This document shows, piece after piece, positions 36,322 to 45,589 of a stretch of DNA of 64,000 nt (the stretch's first letter is position 1; every line of letters starts with the position of its first letter). Both the position numbers and the translations under genes were made by a program. The stretch lies in assembly GCF_011290685.1 (NCBI RefSeq), contig NZ_JAANYN010000001.1:417325-481324 (forward strand), in the 5' to 3' direction. Under the pieces are notes generated by a model. That model was not told where the DNA came from, searched no databases, and saw only the letters and a list, made by a program, of their open reading frames with translations. The DNA comes from Cyclobacterium plantarum (GTDB taxonomy: Bacteria; Bacteroidota; Bacteroidia; Cytophagales; Cyclobacteriaceae).

Positions 36322-38199
36322 CTATTTGGTTAACCGATTGGAGAACTGCCCATTTTTTTGGCTTTCTGAAAGGTTGGTGATTTTCTTTTTAAACCTATAC
36401 CTGGCCTTCTTGGTGCCATCGTAGGAAATGCCTAATACCGAAGCCATTTCCTGGGTGCTGAATCCCAGCTTGAAAAGTGCGCCCAACATGAGTTCGTTTT
36501 CTGTTAGTTCGGGAAGATCTTTTTTCAAACGGTCCCAATATCCCGGAAAGGCTTTTTCAAACAATAACCTGAAAGTGCGGCAATCTTCCTGTCTTGAAAT
36601 CTTGAATTGAGCCAGGGCTTCCAGGGCTTCCTGTCGGGCATAGTTAATAGCCGATTTTTCCAGCTCCCTAACTAGTTCTTGGTTTTTACTCAGGGAATTG
36701 GCCAGGTTTTCTGAGTAAACCAGCAGTTTTTTTTGTAACTTCTCCTGCTTCTTTTTACTGTCCCTGAGCTGTAGATCGAAAACACGAAGTAATTTTTCTT
36801 TTATGCTTAGCTTGTAATAAAAGTAGACTAAAAAGAAGAAGCTTGACAATGCCAGTAGGGCGAGACCTATTTGAATGGACGCAGTTGATTCTTTGGGGAA
36901 TGCAGTCGAGAATTGCTCTGATTTTGGGTCTTTCTTCTGGCGGTAAAGAATTTCAGCACTGGCAATATTTTTGGCTTTCTCCAGATTGATCAGGCTGTCA
37001 GATAATTTTTCTTTTAACTGAAGGCTATTGCGATAAGCCTGTAGGTTTTTTTGTTTATAGTATTCTTCAGAAAGGTCTTCAAGCAAATCTCTGTACAGGG
37101 AAAGGGCTTTTCCTTTTTGGGCATAGGAGATGGCTTCCTGGTAAACCTTTACGGCATCCATGGACTGGTTTTCGGCGGAGATAATTTTCCCTTTTAACCA
37201 ATAGGCATAACCCAGACTTCTGTGGTTGCCAGTTTCAAGCTTAATCGGAATAGCTTTGGAAAGAAGTCTTTTGGCCTCGGCAAGATCATGCTGCTCAAAG
37301 GCCAGGAAGGCCATATTGTTCAGGATCATGGCGATTTCTGGTTTTCGATGCTGCTTTTCTGCCAGGGAAAGTGCCAGACTGTTATGCTCCTTGGCGGAAT
37401 CATACAAACTTTCCTGCCCAGAGTTGTCCGCCAGCTTTTTATAAACCAATCCCAAATTTAGGTGCGCGTAAAGGGTTTGCACGGGTAATTGTTGGGTCTT
37501 TGCATGGCTAAGCGCACTGATCAGGTAATACCTTGCCTGATCATGATCCTCCATTTCTGTATATACCAGTGCCAGGCTCGTTTCGCAATCAATGAATAAG
37601 GCGTAGTCCAATGGTTCATCCTTATTTTGGATTACCTGGATGGCCTGAAGGAGACTTGACACTGCTTTTTCCAATACCCCCATTTCTTTATATAACTGCC
37701 CTTTCCCTTTCAGAATATTTGCCAACCGTATTGGGTCTCCATTCGCAATAGCAATGTCATGTGCCAGATCAATATGTGTTTTTGCCCTGTCAAAATCTTC
37801 CATTCTGCGATAAAGCTGATAGAGGGCATTGTGGTTTTTCTCATTCAAGCTATTCAGCTTGTAGCTTTTGCTAATGGATAGGGCTTCAAGAAGTTTTTTC
37901 TCGGCCTTTTTATATTCTCTTTGATCGTAATAACTGTATCCAAGCACCTGGGCAGCCTCAGAATGGATAGCCGGAGAGCCTGAAAACCTGGCTGTTGCAT
38001 ATGCCTGCAGTGCATAGGCAAAGGATTGTTCTGGTTGGGTATATGCCAATTGATTGGAGAGATCCAAAAGCAAGCGAAGGCTGTCTAAATTATCTGCCTC
38101 CTGGTGAAAGTCAATCGCCTGAATATTCCCCAACTGAATAAATGTAGCCAGTATAAAAAAAGTAACCTTGGTCACGATTAAAGCTGTTTGGTTTGCCAT
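36322..38199 (-). CDS. TPR-domain transcriptional regulator with C-terminal HTH
   Basis: 625 residues. Signal-like hydrophobic N-terminus (about 8-28), then a long run of tetratricopeptide-type helical repeats (about 40-395), one transmembrane segment (about 438-458), a coiled coil (about 465-515) and a LuxR-like helix-turn-helix at the end (LTENELMLGALFKLGFSTQE, ASVLGISYDGTKKARYRFKK). Bacteroidota use this layout for membrane-tethered regulators that sense in the periplasm. It lies upstream of the DUF2589 cassette with a 142-bp gap, on the same strand, so it may control it. Confidence 0.85.
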   Translation of the reverse strand: MANQTALIVTKVTFFILATFIQLGNIQAIDFHQEADNLDSLRLLLDLSNQLAYTQPEQSFAYALQAYATARFSGSPAIHSEAAQVLGYSYYDQREYKKAEKKLLEALSISKSYKLNSLNEKNHNALYQLYRRMEDFDRAKTHIDLAHDIAIANGDPIRLANILKGKGQLYKEMGVLEKAVSSLLQAIQVIQNKDEPLDYALFIDCETSLALVYTEMEDHDQARYYLISALSHAKTQQLPVQTLYAHLNLGLVYKKLADNSGQESLYDSAKEHNSLALSLAEKQHRKPEIAMILNNMAFLAFEQHDLAEAKRLLSKAIPIKLETGNHRSLGYAYWLKGKIISAENQSMDAVKVYQEAISYAQKGKALSLYRDLLEDLSEEYYKQKNLQAYRNSLQLKEKLSDSLINLEKAKNIASAEILYRQKKDPKSEQFSTAFPKESTASIQIGLALLALSSFFFLVYFYYKLSIKEKLLRVFDLQLRDSKKKQEKLQKKLLVYSENLANSLSKNQELVRELEKSAINYARQEALEALAQFKISRQEDCRTFRLLFEKAFPGYWDRLKKDLPELTENELMLGALFKLGFSTQEMASVLGISYDGTKKARYRFKKKITNLSESQKNGQFSNRLTK

Positions 38200-38362
38200 A
38201 TGGCTTGAATATCAGTCAGATATTCTGTTTTAAATTTAGTATAAAAATTTAACCAATCCTAAAACGCCTTTTTAAATTATCAATGGGGGTGCAAAAACAA
38301 CGCAGATTTAATAATAATGGAAAAATGGACCTTTTGCCGCCAGGTGTTTTAAGTCAAAAAAA

Positions 38363-38386
38363 GGGAGCCGATTGTTATCGGCTCCC
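38363..38386 (-). terminator. Intrinsic terminator of the MFS transporter
   Basis: GGGAGCCGAT and ATCGGCTCCC form a perfect 10-bp stem with a TGTT loop. On the minus strand it is followed by a run of T. Confidence 0.9.
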
Positions 38387-38412
38387 TAAAGTATATGGTG
38401 TAGGTTTTTTTC

Positions 38413-39645
38413 TTAATGAGAAACAGGACTCACCATTTCCGTTTTTTTGGAATTTTTCTGCCAGAAGAAAAATATGATAAAGAGTACGATCAGGATGGCC
38501 GGAAATAAGGCCATGTTCTGTAAGGTAGCCTGGCCAGCCATAAGCTCCAGTTCCTCCCCGGAATACATTCCAGACAATTCTTCTCGGGAACTATCAATCC
38601 ATCCACCAATGATAGGTTGCCAGATAGCGGTGGAAAACATACCGATTCCACCAATTATAGACATGCCCAAAGCACCACTAAGTGGAACTCGCTGTGCTAC
38701 TGCACCTACCATTACCGGCCAGAAGTAAGCTACTCCCAAGGCAAAAATGATGGCTACAAAATAGGCAATCCCACCCGTAACCATACTGAATAGGAAAATT
38801 CCGATAGTGGCGAGGATGGACCCTGCCAATAATACGCCGGTTTGTCCCAGCTTTTCAACAACCGGCCCTGCAAAGAACCTGGCGATGGCCATTACACCTG
38901 TGGTCAGTGCAAGAATAATCATTGCATTGGCACCACTGTTAGCCAGTACGATATTAACCCACTGCTGCGGTCCGAACTCGGAAATGGCAGTAAGGGACAT
39001 ACAAACGAAAAGAAAAAGGAATACCGGACTGAATAATGCCTTAAAATTATTGCCCAATGAGGTAGCTCCCTCCACTTTTGCTTTTGGAAATGCTTTTCCA
39101 TAAAATAATACGGCATAAATCACTGTTGGTACCATGGTGATCCACATCTGGGCTTCCCATCCCAGATTCATGGTGGTCATCACATTGGAAATGATGGCAC
39201 CTAACATGATACCACCCGGGAACCACATGTGAAACCTGTTGAGCATTTTGTTCATTTTCACCCCTGAATACATATCCGCTATCATGGGGTTACAGGCTGC
39301 TTCCGTACACCCGTTACCGAACCCGATAAATAGTGTGGAAATCAGTAAGGTGGTATAACCACCAGCGTAAATGGTCAATAAAATACCCAAGGTATGGGCA
39401 ACGAATGCAACCCGCATGATGTTTCTGGCACCAAAAGAATGGTAAACAATCCCTCCTATAATCATGGAAATCGGAAATCCCAAAAACCACATGGAGTTGA
39501 TAAAGCCTAGTTGAGATGCCGAAAGGCCAAAATCTTCGCCAAGCTGTGGCAGGATGCCGGCCCTGATGCTAAACGTAAAGGCGGTGGTAATCAAAGCAAA
39601 ACAACTCCCGTTAAAGAGTGCGCTTTTGTTGATGTTTTCGTTCAT
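38413..39645 (-). CDS. Major facilitator superfamily transporter
   Basis: 410 residues with about 12 membrane spans. GFPISMIIGGIVYHSFGARNIMR corresponds to the loop 2-3 signature of MFS proteins, and a GGIGMFSTAIWQPIIGGWID block lies near the C-terminus. Conserved acidic and Asn residues in spans (e.g. GNGCTEAACNPMIADMY) suggest a proton- or solute-coupled carrier. Substrate not predictable; sugar or nucleoside carriers of this size are common in the phylum. Monocistronic, with its own terminator. Confidence 0.88.
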   Translation of the reverse strand: MNENINKSALFNGSCFALITTAFTFSIRAGILPQLGEDFGLSASQLGFINSMWFLGFPISMIIGGIVYHSFGARNIMRVAFVAHTLGILLTIYAGGYTTLLISTLFIGFGNGCTEAACNPMIADMYSGVKMNKMLNRFHMWFPGGIMLGAIISNVMTTMNLGWEAQMWITMVPTVIYAVLFYGKAFPKAKVEGATSLGNNFKALFSPVFLFLFVCMSLTAISEFGPQQWVNIVLANSGANAMIILALTTGVMAIARFFAGPVVEKLGQTGVLLAGSILATIGIFLFSMVTGGIAYFVAIIFALGVAYFWPVMVGAVAQRVPLSGALGMSIIGGIGMFSTAIWQPIIGGWIDSSREELSGMYSGEELELMAGQATLQNMALFPAILIVLFIIFFFWQKNSKKTEMVSPVSH

Positions 39646-40245
39646 TGAGATTGGGTTTAGAAGTTTTAAATATTGTTTGAGGTTGATTAATCAAAACTTT
39701 TGGACAATATATAAAAAAATGATTTTATCTTCTGACTTTTATAAAAAATTATGAGGAATGACAAAATACGGGTTTGAGAGGGCAGGGAAGGAAGGGTTAC
39801 TTTTATAATGAGAGGTATAAAAATCCACGCTTCCGAAATAGTAATAAAACAAAAACGGGAAGCATTCTTTGCGAATATTTCCCGTTCCATAATGTAAGGA
39901 CCGTAGTCTTTATATCATGCCAAGCTACAGTTATTGTGACTTTTCCCCAGTTGCCCAGGTTCATGGCCTTAGGATCTAAAACACTACTAAAAACCCTTTC
40001 GGATTTCAAGCTTGAATTTTGGAACGTCTGCGGTTTCCCGTTTCAGGCTTCAACACTAAAGTTTTATCCCATTTTGTTCTCAATCCCGTGATTCGACCTT
40101 AGCCCGAAATTTTACTTTCGGTCTTTTATCTCTTACTTGATACTGTTAAATGTAGCAAGTTGTTATTACAATAGCAATTTTATAAGTTATTATTTATAAA
40201 CAATTTTTCCACAAATAAATTTGAAATAAACACAAGTTATGCACA
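39646..40245. other. 600-bp intergenic region with stem-loop and possible interspersed repeat
   Basis: No gene is convincing, although a minus-strand frame at 39803-40009 reads NLGNWGKVTITVAWHDIKTT and overlaps a stem-loop (39855-39885). The composition is more GC-rich and less gene-like than the neighbouring coding DNA, and it could be a dispersed element. The tract next to the protease stop (about 40130-40240) is AT-rich. Confidence 0.35.
39855..39885. other. Stem-loop
   Basis: ACGGGAA (39855-39861) pairs with TTCCCGT (39879-39885), and ATTC pairs with GAAT inside. No T tract suits it as a simple terminator. Confidence 0.5.
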
Positions 40246-41178
40246 TTATTTGTCTTCATAAGCCGGGACAGCTGGTATATTGTTTGGTTGACTCTCCAGT
40301 AAACGCAACACCTCTTCAATGGCCTTTTCCAGTTGAGGATCTGTTCCTTGTGCTAACCGGGTCGGGTCTTCCGGGACTTTAATATCAGGGTCGACCCCAT
40401 AACCTTCCCTGAACCATTCCCCGTCAGGATCATACATCCGGAAAGTGGGTACCGTCACATTACCGCCGTCAATCAGGTTTGGTGCTCCGCTGATGCCTAT
40501 CAATCCACCCCATGTTCGGGTACCTATCAAAGGCCCCAAACCGGCTTTTTTGAAATAATCAGGAAAAGCATCCCCTCCAGAGCCGCTCCACCCATTGATC
40601 AACATTACTTTGGGACCAAAATTGGCCACCGGAGGCCATTGCCAGGTTTGTCCATCACGCACCGCCCAGAAAGCAAGGGCAGGGCGGTTAAGCAATTCTA
40701 TAAACCGATCGGGAATCTGGCCGCCATTGTTAAAGCGTTCGTCGATGATCAAGCCTTCTTTGTCAAACTGTGCGTAAAACATCCTGGCCAGTTCTTCCTG
40801 TCCATCCTGACCCGTGCTTGGCACATAAATGTAGCCGATCCTCCCCCCGGTCGCCTCAGCTACTTTTTTTCTGTTGGATTCTATCCAGGCCAGATTTCGA
40901 AGCCGGGTTTCATCGGCCAGGGTCTTGACCAATACCTTCCTCGCACCTTTAATTTCCGGGTTTGGGTTGATCGTCAGTTCAACTGTTTCTTTAGCTAATC
41001 CTTCAAATAAAGCCCATGGATCCCTATCTGCATCCAAAGGTATGCCATTGACTGCCAGGATAAAATCACCTTCTTTTATGTTGATGCCAGGCTGGGCCAG
41101 GGGAGAACGGACCTCGGTATCCCAGGCAGCTGCGCGAATGATTTTTTTATATAAAATGCACCTTCCTTGAATCCCCAA
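40246..41178 (-). CDS. Tricorn-like S41 protease, C-terminal part (PDZ + protease domain) after a frameshift
   Basis: Continues the protein of 41076-43487 in another frame; the real junction is near 41148, where the first frame reads FYIKKSFAQ and this one FYIKKIIRA. The PDZ domain has NIKEGDFILAVNGIPLD. The S41 core has GRIGYIYVPSTG, GLIIDERFNNGG, the nucleophile block INGWSGSGGDAFPDYF, RTWGGLIGIS and EGYGVDPDIKVPEDP, with the acidic residue of the tricorn tetrad. It lacks its own start and signal peptide, so it is unlikely to be made independently. Confidence 0.85.
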   Translation of the reverse strand: MGIQGRCILYKKIIRAAAWDTEVRSPLAQPGINIKEGDFILAVNGIPLDADRDPWALFEGLAKETVELTINPNPEIKGARKVLVKTLADETRLRNLAWIESNRKKVAEATGGRIGYIYVPSTGQDGQEELARMFYAQFDKEGLIIDERFNNGGQIPDRFIELLNRPALAFWAVRDGQTWQWPPVANFGPKVMLINGWSGSGGDAFPDYFKKAGLGPLIGTRTWGGLIGISGAPNLIDGGNVTVPTFRMYDPDGEWFREGYGVDPDIKVPEDPTRLAQGTDPQLEKAIEEVLRLLESQPNNIPAVPAYEDK

Positions 41179-43487
41179 TCTATACCCAGGTAACCTGTTT
41201 GCTTACTGAGTGCCTTTTCTGTATCCCCACCTCCCCTATAGGTATGTGAAGCCGAAATTTCAGCGATCAATTCCCCCAAAATGTAATTGACATCCCAACG
41301 GGTAATGGCATGGTCCAGCAGTTTCTCGTAACGATCTTTCATGGCTTCCCAATCTACCCCATGCATGTTGGGGTCATAGAAGAAATCTCTTTCAAAACGC
41401 CAGGTATCCATAAAGAGCTGCTTCCATTCCTTTTTTGGGTCTAGCGTCATTTCCATTTTTGAAAGGGGTAATTTATCTTCTATTTTTTGGTCTTTGTTCA
41501 TTGGGATTACTGCCAATGATCCATTGCTATTGACAAGTAACTTTTCACCATTTGCCGACAATTGGTACCCGCCCACTTCTGTCAGGATGGTATGTTCTTC
41601 CCTTTCTTCCACATCATAGTAAACCAGGTCGGCCTTGGCCTCCGGGGTCCCGGCCACCGGATATTTCAAATAGGTCACTTTACCTTTTGCAGCCCCCATA
41701 GTCCTGTAGTTCCCGGCCCTAGGAGGTAAAATCACCAACCGCTCCTCCATTCCTTCCCAATCTATGGTAGTGGTTTCTGTCTCTGTCTTTTTCTTTTCTG
41801 AGGTTTCTTCTTCCTCTTTGGATTTTTCTTCCTTCACCGGAGTCTGGTCATTTTTAGGGGAAAGCGGAGAAGGCGTTTCTCTTGACAGGGGAATTGCTGC
41901 CAATTGACTGCTGTTAACATATACCCAACTTCCTTCAAAATCACTGTATACAGGGTCAAAATTTCTTTGTGTTATAAAAAAGATAAACTTTCCCTCGGGA
42001 TCAAAGACGGGATTTTGGTCGTCATAAAAACCCGATGTGGCCTGCTGAAGGGATTTTTCCTGGTAGTCGTAAATGGCAATGGCTGTTTTCCGGTTACTCA
42101 AGTCCTTTTCATAGGTAAGGTACCGACTATCAGGAGACCAGGAAACCGAAAAATTCCTCAATCCTCCTTCATACAGGAATTTCATTTGATCGACCCGGGT
42201 GGTGACTTTTGTGTTTTGATCGTAAATGTACAGTGTCATGGTCTTATCTATAAAGGCCATTTTTTCACTATCCGGTGACCAAAAAATCCGATAACGGTAT
42301 CCTGGCCCATAATCGCTCAAAATTGTTTCCTCCCCGGGGCTCTCCATATCTCTAAGGGTTAATTCATACTCCCCTGTGCGATCGCTCCAATAGGCAATGT
42401 ACCTGCCGTCAGGAGACCAGGAGGGATAGCGCTCCGCAACACCAGGACTCTGACTGAGATTGATCACCGCCCCATCTTTGGCGGGTACTGAAAATAATTC
42501 TCCCCTTGCTTCCACCACTGCACGATTGCCATCGTAAGCCAGCCAGGCATTGGCCAGCTGTTCTTCAACTTTGATCTTTCGGGGCATCAAAGTGGCCAAA
42601 TCAGCACTGACCTGTATGGCCACTTCTTCATATTTTTCTGAACTTAGATCCAAAAGGTAAATTTTGCCAGCTGCTTCAAAAACGATACTCCCGGACCCCA
42701 GGCTTGGAAAATGCACATCAAAATCCATAAAGTGTGTGATTTGATGCAAGGACTTTCCTTTTATGTCATATCGCCAGATATTACTGCGTTGGTTTTGACC
42801 CCTGTCAGAAAGAAAATAGATGTTTTCGTTTTCAGCCCACATGGGAAATTCATCGTTATATGGGCTGTTGCTGATATTTTCAGCAGCAAAATTCTCAAGA
42901 TCAAAAATAAAAATATCGGTAGCCATGCCCCCGGTATACCGCTTCCAGGTTCGGAATGCACGACTTTTAGGGGTATAGACCATTTTCTTTCCATCTGGAG
43001 AAAGCATCCCAAACTCGCCATAGGGTACTGGAAGCTTATCAGGTAGTCCTCCGCGAGAAGATGCCCTGTAAAATTGGGAAAAACGCTGTTTTTCACTTTC
43101 CCTTCCTGAAGCAAAAATCAGGTGATTTCCGTCCGGGTACCAATCCACTACCCTGTCACTCATTCCATGGTGGGTGATTCGTTCAGGTACACCTCCCTTT
43201 GAAGGCATTACATATACGTCCACGTTTCCGTCATAATTCGCACTGAAGGCAATCTCAGATCCATCAGGAGAAAATCGCGGAAACGATTCTTCTCCATTTG
43301 CGCTGGTTAACCGTTGGGCCAGGCCCCCATTTTTTGGTACCATCCAAATGTCTCCTCCATAGGCAAAAGTGATTGCCGTCTCGGATACATCCGGATATTG
43401 TGCAATTCGGGCTTCTATTTGCGCAGTTGCCCTCAACCCGAACCAGGACAATAGGAGTGTATACAATACGGAGATTTTTATTTTCAT
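41076..43487 (-). CDS. Tricorn-like S41 protease, N-terminal part (beta-propellers), frameshifted
   Basis: Secreted oligopeptide-degrading protease, here cut short at 803 residues of about 1080. Signal peptide MKIKISVLYTLLLSWF...TAQ, then two beta-propeller regions (about 25-300 and 310-530) with repeated SPDG-EI-F and WSPDSRYL units. A charged linker with KEEKSKEEEETSEKKK is near 560-580, and the core-1 domain has WRFERDFFYDPNMHGVDW and ISASHTYRGGGD, holding the catalytic Ser-His pair. The last ~22 residues are out of frame. An A7 run (plus T7 at 41142-41148) is where the frame is lost; eight A would restore it. Confidence 0.88.
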   Translation of the reverse strand: MKIKISVLYTLLLSWFGLRATAQIEARIAQYPDVSETAITFAYGGDIWMVPKNGGLAQRLTSANGEESFPRFSPDGSEIAFSANYDGNVDVYVMPSKGGVPERITHHGMSDRVVDWYPDGNHLIFASGRESEKQRFSQFYRASSRGGLPDKLPVPYGEFGMLSPDGKKMVYTPKSRAFRTWKRYTGGMATDIFIFDLENFAAENISNSPYNDEFPMWAENENIYFLSDRGQNQRSNIWRYDIKGKSLHQITHFMDFDVHFPSLGSGSIVFEAAGKIYLLDLSSEKYEEVAIQVSADLATLMPRKIKVEEQLANAWLAYDGNRAVVEARGELFSVPAKDGAVINLSQSPGVAERYPSWSPDGRYIAYWSDRTGEYELTLRDMESPGEETILSDYGPGYRYRIFWSPDSEKMAFIDKTMTLYIYDQNTKVTTRVDQMKFLYEGGLRNFSVSWSPDSRYLTYEKDLSNRKTAIAIYDYQEKSLQQATSGFYDDQNPVFDPEGKFIFFITQRNFDPVYSDFEGSWVYVNSSQLAAIPLSRETPSPLSPKNDQTPVKEEKSKEEEETSEKKKTETETTTIDWEGMEERLVILPPRAGNYRTMGAAKGKVTYLKYPVAGTPEAKADLVYYDVEEREEHTILTEVGGYQLSANGEKLLVNSNGSLAVIPMNKDQKIEDKLPLSKMEMTLDPKKEWKQLFMDTWRFERDFFYDPNMHGVDWEAMKDRYEKLLDHAITRWDVNYILGELIAEISASHTYRGGGDTEKALSKQTGYLGIDWGFKEGAFYIKKSFAQLPGIPRSVLPWPSLAST

Positions 43488-44250
43488 ATGTTTATAATTG
43501 TCATTAAGCGACCATATGTCCGCCCGGATGACGCCAGTCGGACGGGGAATCTCGCATGCTTGATAATCAGCTCAGTGTGTGACGTTTTCGTCATGCTCGA
43601 TTTCATCTGCTTATAATTATTTCTTAATGGTCACATTGCCTTTCTTTACTCTCGGGAGAATCTTGCATTTTGGATAATCATCCCTCCTCGGATCGCTTGC
43701 CCATGTGTTTTTTTATGGTATTAATGATTTAAGGATTGAATACCAAAGCGGCCTGGTATTCTGTATTGAACTTCAAAAGCAATTTTTTTCTACAACCCAA
43801 ACTGATACATTATTTTAAGCTAAACCCAGGATCTTGAAGAACTAAATACAATAAAGATAATGATTATTCATGGAAAATCGCAGATTAAAACCATTCAATG
43901 ACAGCATTTATCCAGTTAAATGCCATATTTTTACCAGGCACATTATCAGTACTTTATCAACCGAGTTTATTCTTAAGGGTGCTGTAAGCGGACACTCGTG
44001 TCCCACTTTCGGACAAGCTTTCCTGAACCATCCAAATGATTTTCACTTTGTTCAGACCTGCAGGATAATTAAAAACTTACTTGTAACTGGCGTTCGACCT
44101 AATTTTAAATAAAACACGTCATCGGTAGACCTAACATTTTTTTAAATGCAGAAATCGGTATGACAGTATTTTAACGAAATTCAGTCGAAATCAGGTAAAT
44201 AAAAAAAATTCCGTATATTTGAAATGATATCAAAACAATATTAAATCAAT
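43488..44250. other. 763-bp intergenic region with imperfect repeats
   Basis: No gene recognised; a 80-codon frame at 43870 has no protein-like features. It contains two imperfect copies of an ~90-bp unit: GGGGAATCTCGCATGCTTGA TAATCA near 43546 and GGGAGAATCTTGCATTTTGG ATAATCA near 43654. A TGACG-TTTT-CGTCA hairpin (43580-43593) sits in the first copy. The operator-like palindrome at 43990-44015 is listed separately. Confidence 0.45.
43990..44015. promoter_or_regulatory. Operator-like array of TGTCC/GGACA half-sites
   Basis: GGACAC-TC-GTGTCC (43990-44003) is a perfect palindrome with a 2-nt spacer, and another GGACA follows at 44011-44015. Three half-sites in 26 bp suggest a regulator-binding site. 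The nearest downstream gene begins at 44251. Confidence 0.4.
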
Positions 44251-45099
44251 ATGGAAAAAACGATCAAACCCCAATCCGGATACCTGTTAATTCTGGTAGC
44301 TTTTGGCATCCTTGCCCTCACCATTTTTGCCTTTGCGGTAAAAGCCTTTATTTTAGCCCTTCCTGTAGCACTTGCGTTTTTCCTTGTTCTACCAGGGTTT
44401 TTCATAGTAGAGCCCAATAAAGCCATGGTGCTTCTCCTTTTTGGTTCCTACAAAGGTACTGTTAAGGCTGATGGATTTTTTTGGGTAAACCCCTTTATGA
44501 GCAAAAAGAAAATTTCCCTTCGGGTAAGGAATTTTGAAAACAAACCATTAAAGGTGAATGACAAAATCGGTAACCCGGTAATGGTGGGTACCATTGTGGT
44601 CTGGCAGGTGGAGGATACCTTCAAGGCGTCCTTTGATGTGGACGACTATGAAAATTTTGTACACCTGCAGGCAGATGCTGCGGTTAGGAAAATGGCAGGA
44701 ACTTATCCTTATGACAATTTTGAGGACGAACATGCAGAAGTAACCTTGCGCTCCGGAGTGGAAGATGTAAATAAATCCCTTGAGGATGAAATCAGTGACC
44801 GCTTGCAACATGCCGGGATAAAAGTGATCGAAGCCAGGATTTCCCATTTGGCGTACTCCTCGGAGATTGCTTCCGCCATGTTGCAAAGGCAGCAGGCAAC
44901 AGCCATTGTGGCGGCCAGAAGAATGATTGTAGATGGGGCAGTTGGCATGGTGGAGATGGCTCTTGAAGATTTGAAAATCAAAGGAATCATCGATTTTGAA
45001 GACGAGAAGAAAGCCGCTATGGTAAGCAACCTGATGGTCGTGCTTTGCTCGGATAAAAATGCCAGCCCGGTGGTGAATGTAGGAACTCTCAATTCATAA
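44251..45099 (+). CDS. SPFH/band-7 domain membrane protein
   Basis: 282 residues. Two N-terminal hydrophobic segments (about 10-30 and 34-54) are followed by an SPFH domain (about 55-200): PNKAMVLLLFGSYKGTVKADGFFWVNP, NFENKPLKVNDKIGNPVMVG and ADAAVRKMAG. A helical stretch with EIASAMLQRQQATAIVAARR follows. These proteins oligomerise in membranes and organise lipid domains or protect proteases. The helical tail is short for a prohibitin. First gene of a three-gene operon: 3 bp separate it from the next, and that gene from the third by 4 bp. Confidence 0.9.
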   Translation: MEKTIKPQSGYLLILVAFGILALTIFAFAVKAFILALPVALAFFLVLPGFFIVEPNKAMVLLLFGSYKGTVKADGFFWVNPFMSKKKISLRVRNFENKPLKVNDKIGNPVMVGTIVVWQVEDTFKASFDVDDYENFVHLQADAAVRKMAGTYPYDNFEDEHAEVTLRSGVEDVNKSLEDEISDRLQHAGIKVIEARISHLAYSSEIASAMLQRQQATAIVAARRMIVDGAVGMVEMALEDLKIKGIIDFEDEKKAAMVSNLMVVLCSDKNASPVVNVGTLNS

Positions 45100-45102
45100 A
45101 AC

Positions 45103-45585
45103 ATGGTGTTTAAGGAAGAGCAATACCTGAGGAACATCTGGTTGCTTCCCTTTATTCTGGTTCTTTCGCTATTTTTTGGCATCATTTTGCTGGTGAAAGA
45201 CCTCTCTGGAGATGCCGGCCTCCAGGGCACACTAGCCCTGACCCTGCTGATGGCGGTAATGGGCTCTGTTTTATGGTTGTTACTGACCATGAAGTTGGAA
45301 ATCAGGATGGATGATTGGGGGCTAAGTTTCAAAAGCCCGCCATTTATCAATTCCTGGAAGAAGTACTCCTGGGAGAGCATTCAGCATATTGAGCCTGTTT
45401 CTACCCGTGCAATTTGGGGAACAGGAGGTATTGGGATCAGGTACAGCCTGAGAGGGGAGTGGCGTTACATCTTCAGTGTAAGGCATGCCATAAGGGTTCA
45501 CCTGAAAAAAGGTAGTTTTGTATTGAGCACCCGAAAACCAGAAGAACTGATGGCAGCATGGGAAAATTGGAAAATAGTTAAATAA
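45103..45585 (+). CDS. Small membrane protein, PH-like, of the SPFH operon
   Basis: 160 residues with two N-terminal transmembrane helices (about 8-30 and 45-66). A soluble beta-rich C-terminal part follows (LEIRMDDWGLSFKSPPF... WESIQHIEPVSTRAIWGTGG), resembling bacterial PH-like domains seen beside SPFH proteins. The family assignment is by topology and context. Likely to work with its neighbour in the inner membrane. Confidence 0.75.
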   Translation: MVFKEEQYLRNIWLLPFILVLSLFFGIILLVKDLSGDAGLQGTLALTLLMAVMGSVLWLLLTMKLEIRMDDWGLSFKSPPFINSWKKYSWESIQHIEPVSTRAIWGTGGIGIRYSLRGEWRYIFSVRHAIRVHLKKGSFVLSTRKPEELMAAWENWKIVK

Positions 45586-45589
45586 TAAA

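Noticed and set aside
43870-44112. 80-codon frame in the 43488-44250 gap
   Set aside because: No protein-like pattern and it contains the TGTCC/GGACA operator-like array.
44709-45380. 223-residue antisense frame over the SPFH and PH-like genes
   Set aside because: Spans two well-supported genes on the other strand; Ser/Ile-rich shadow composition.
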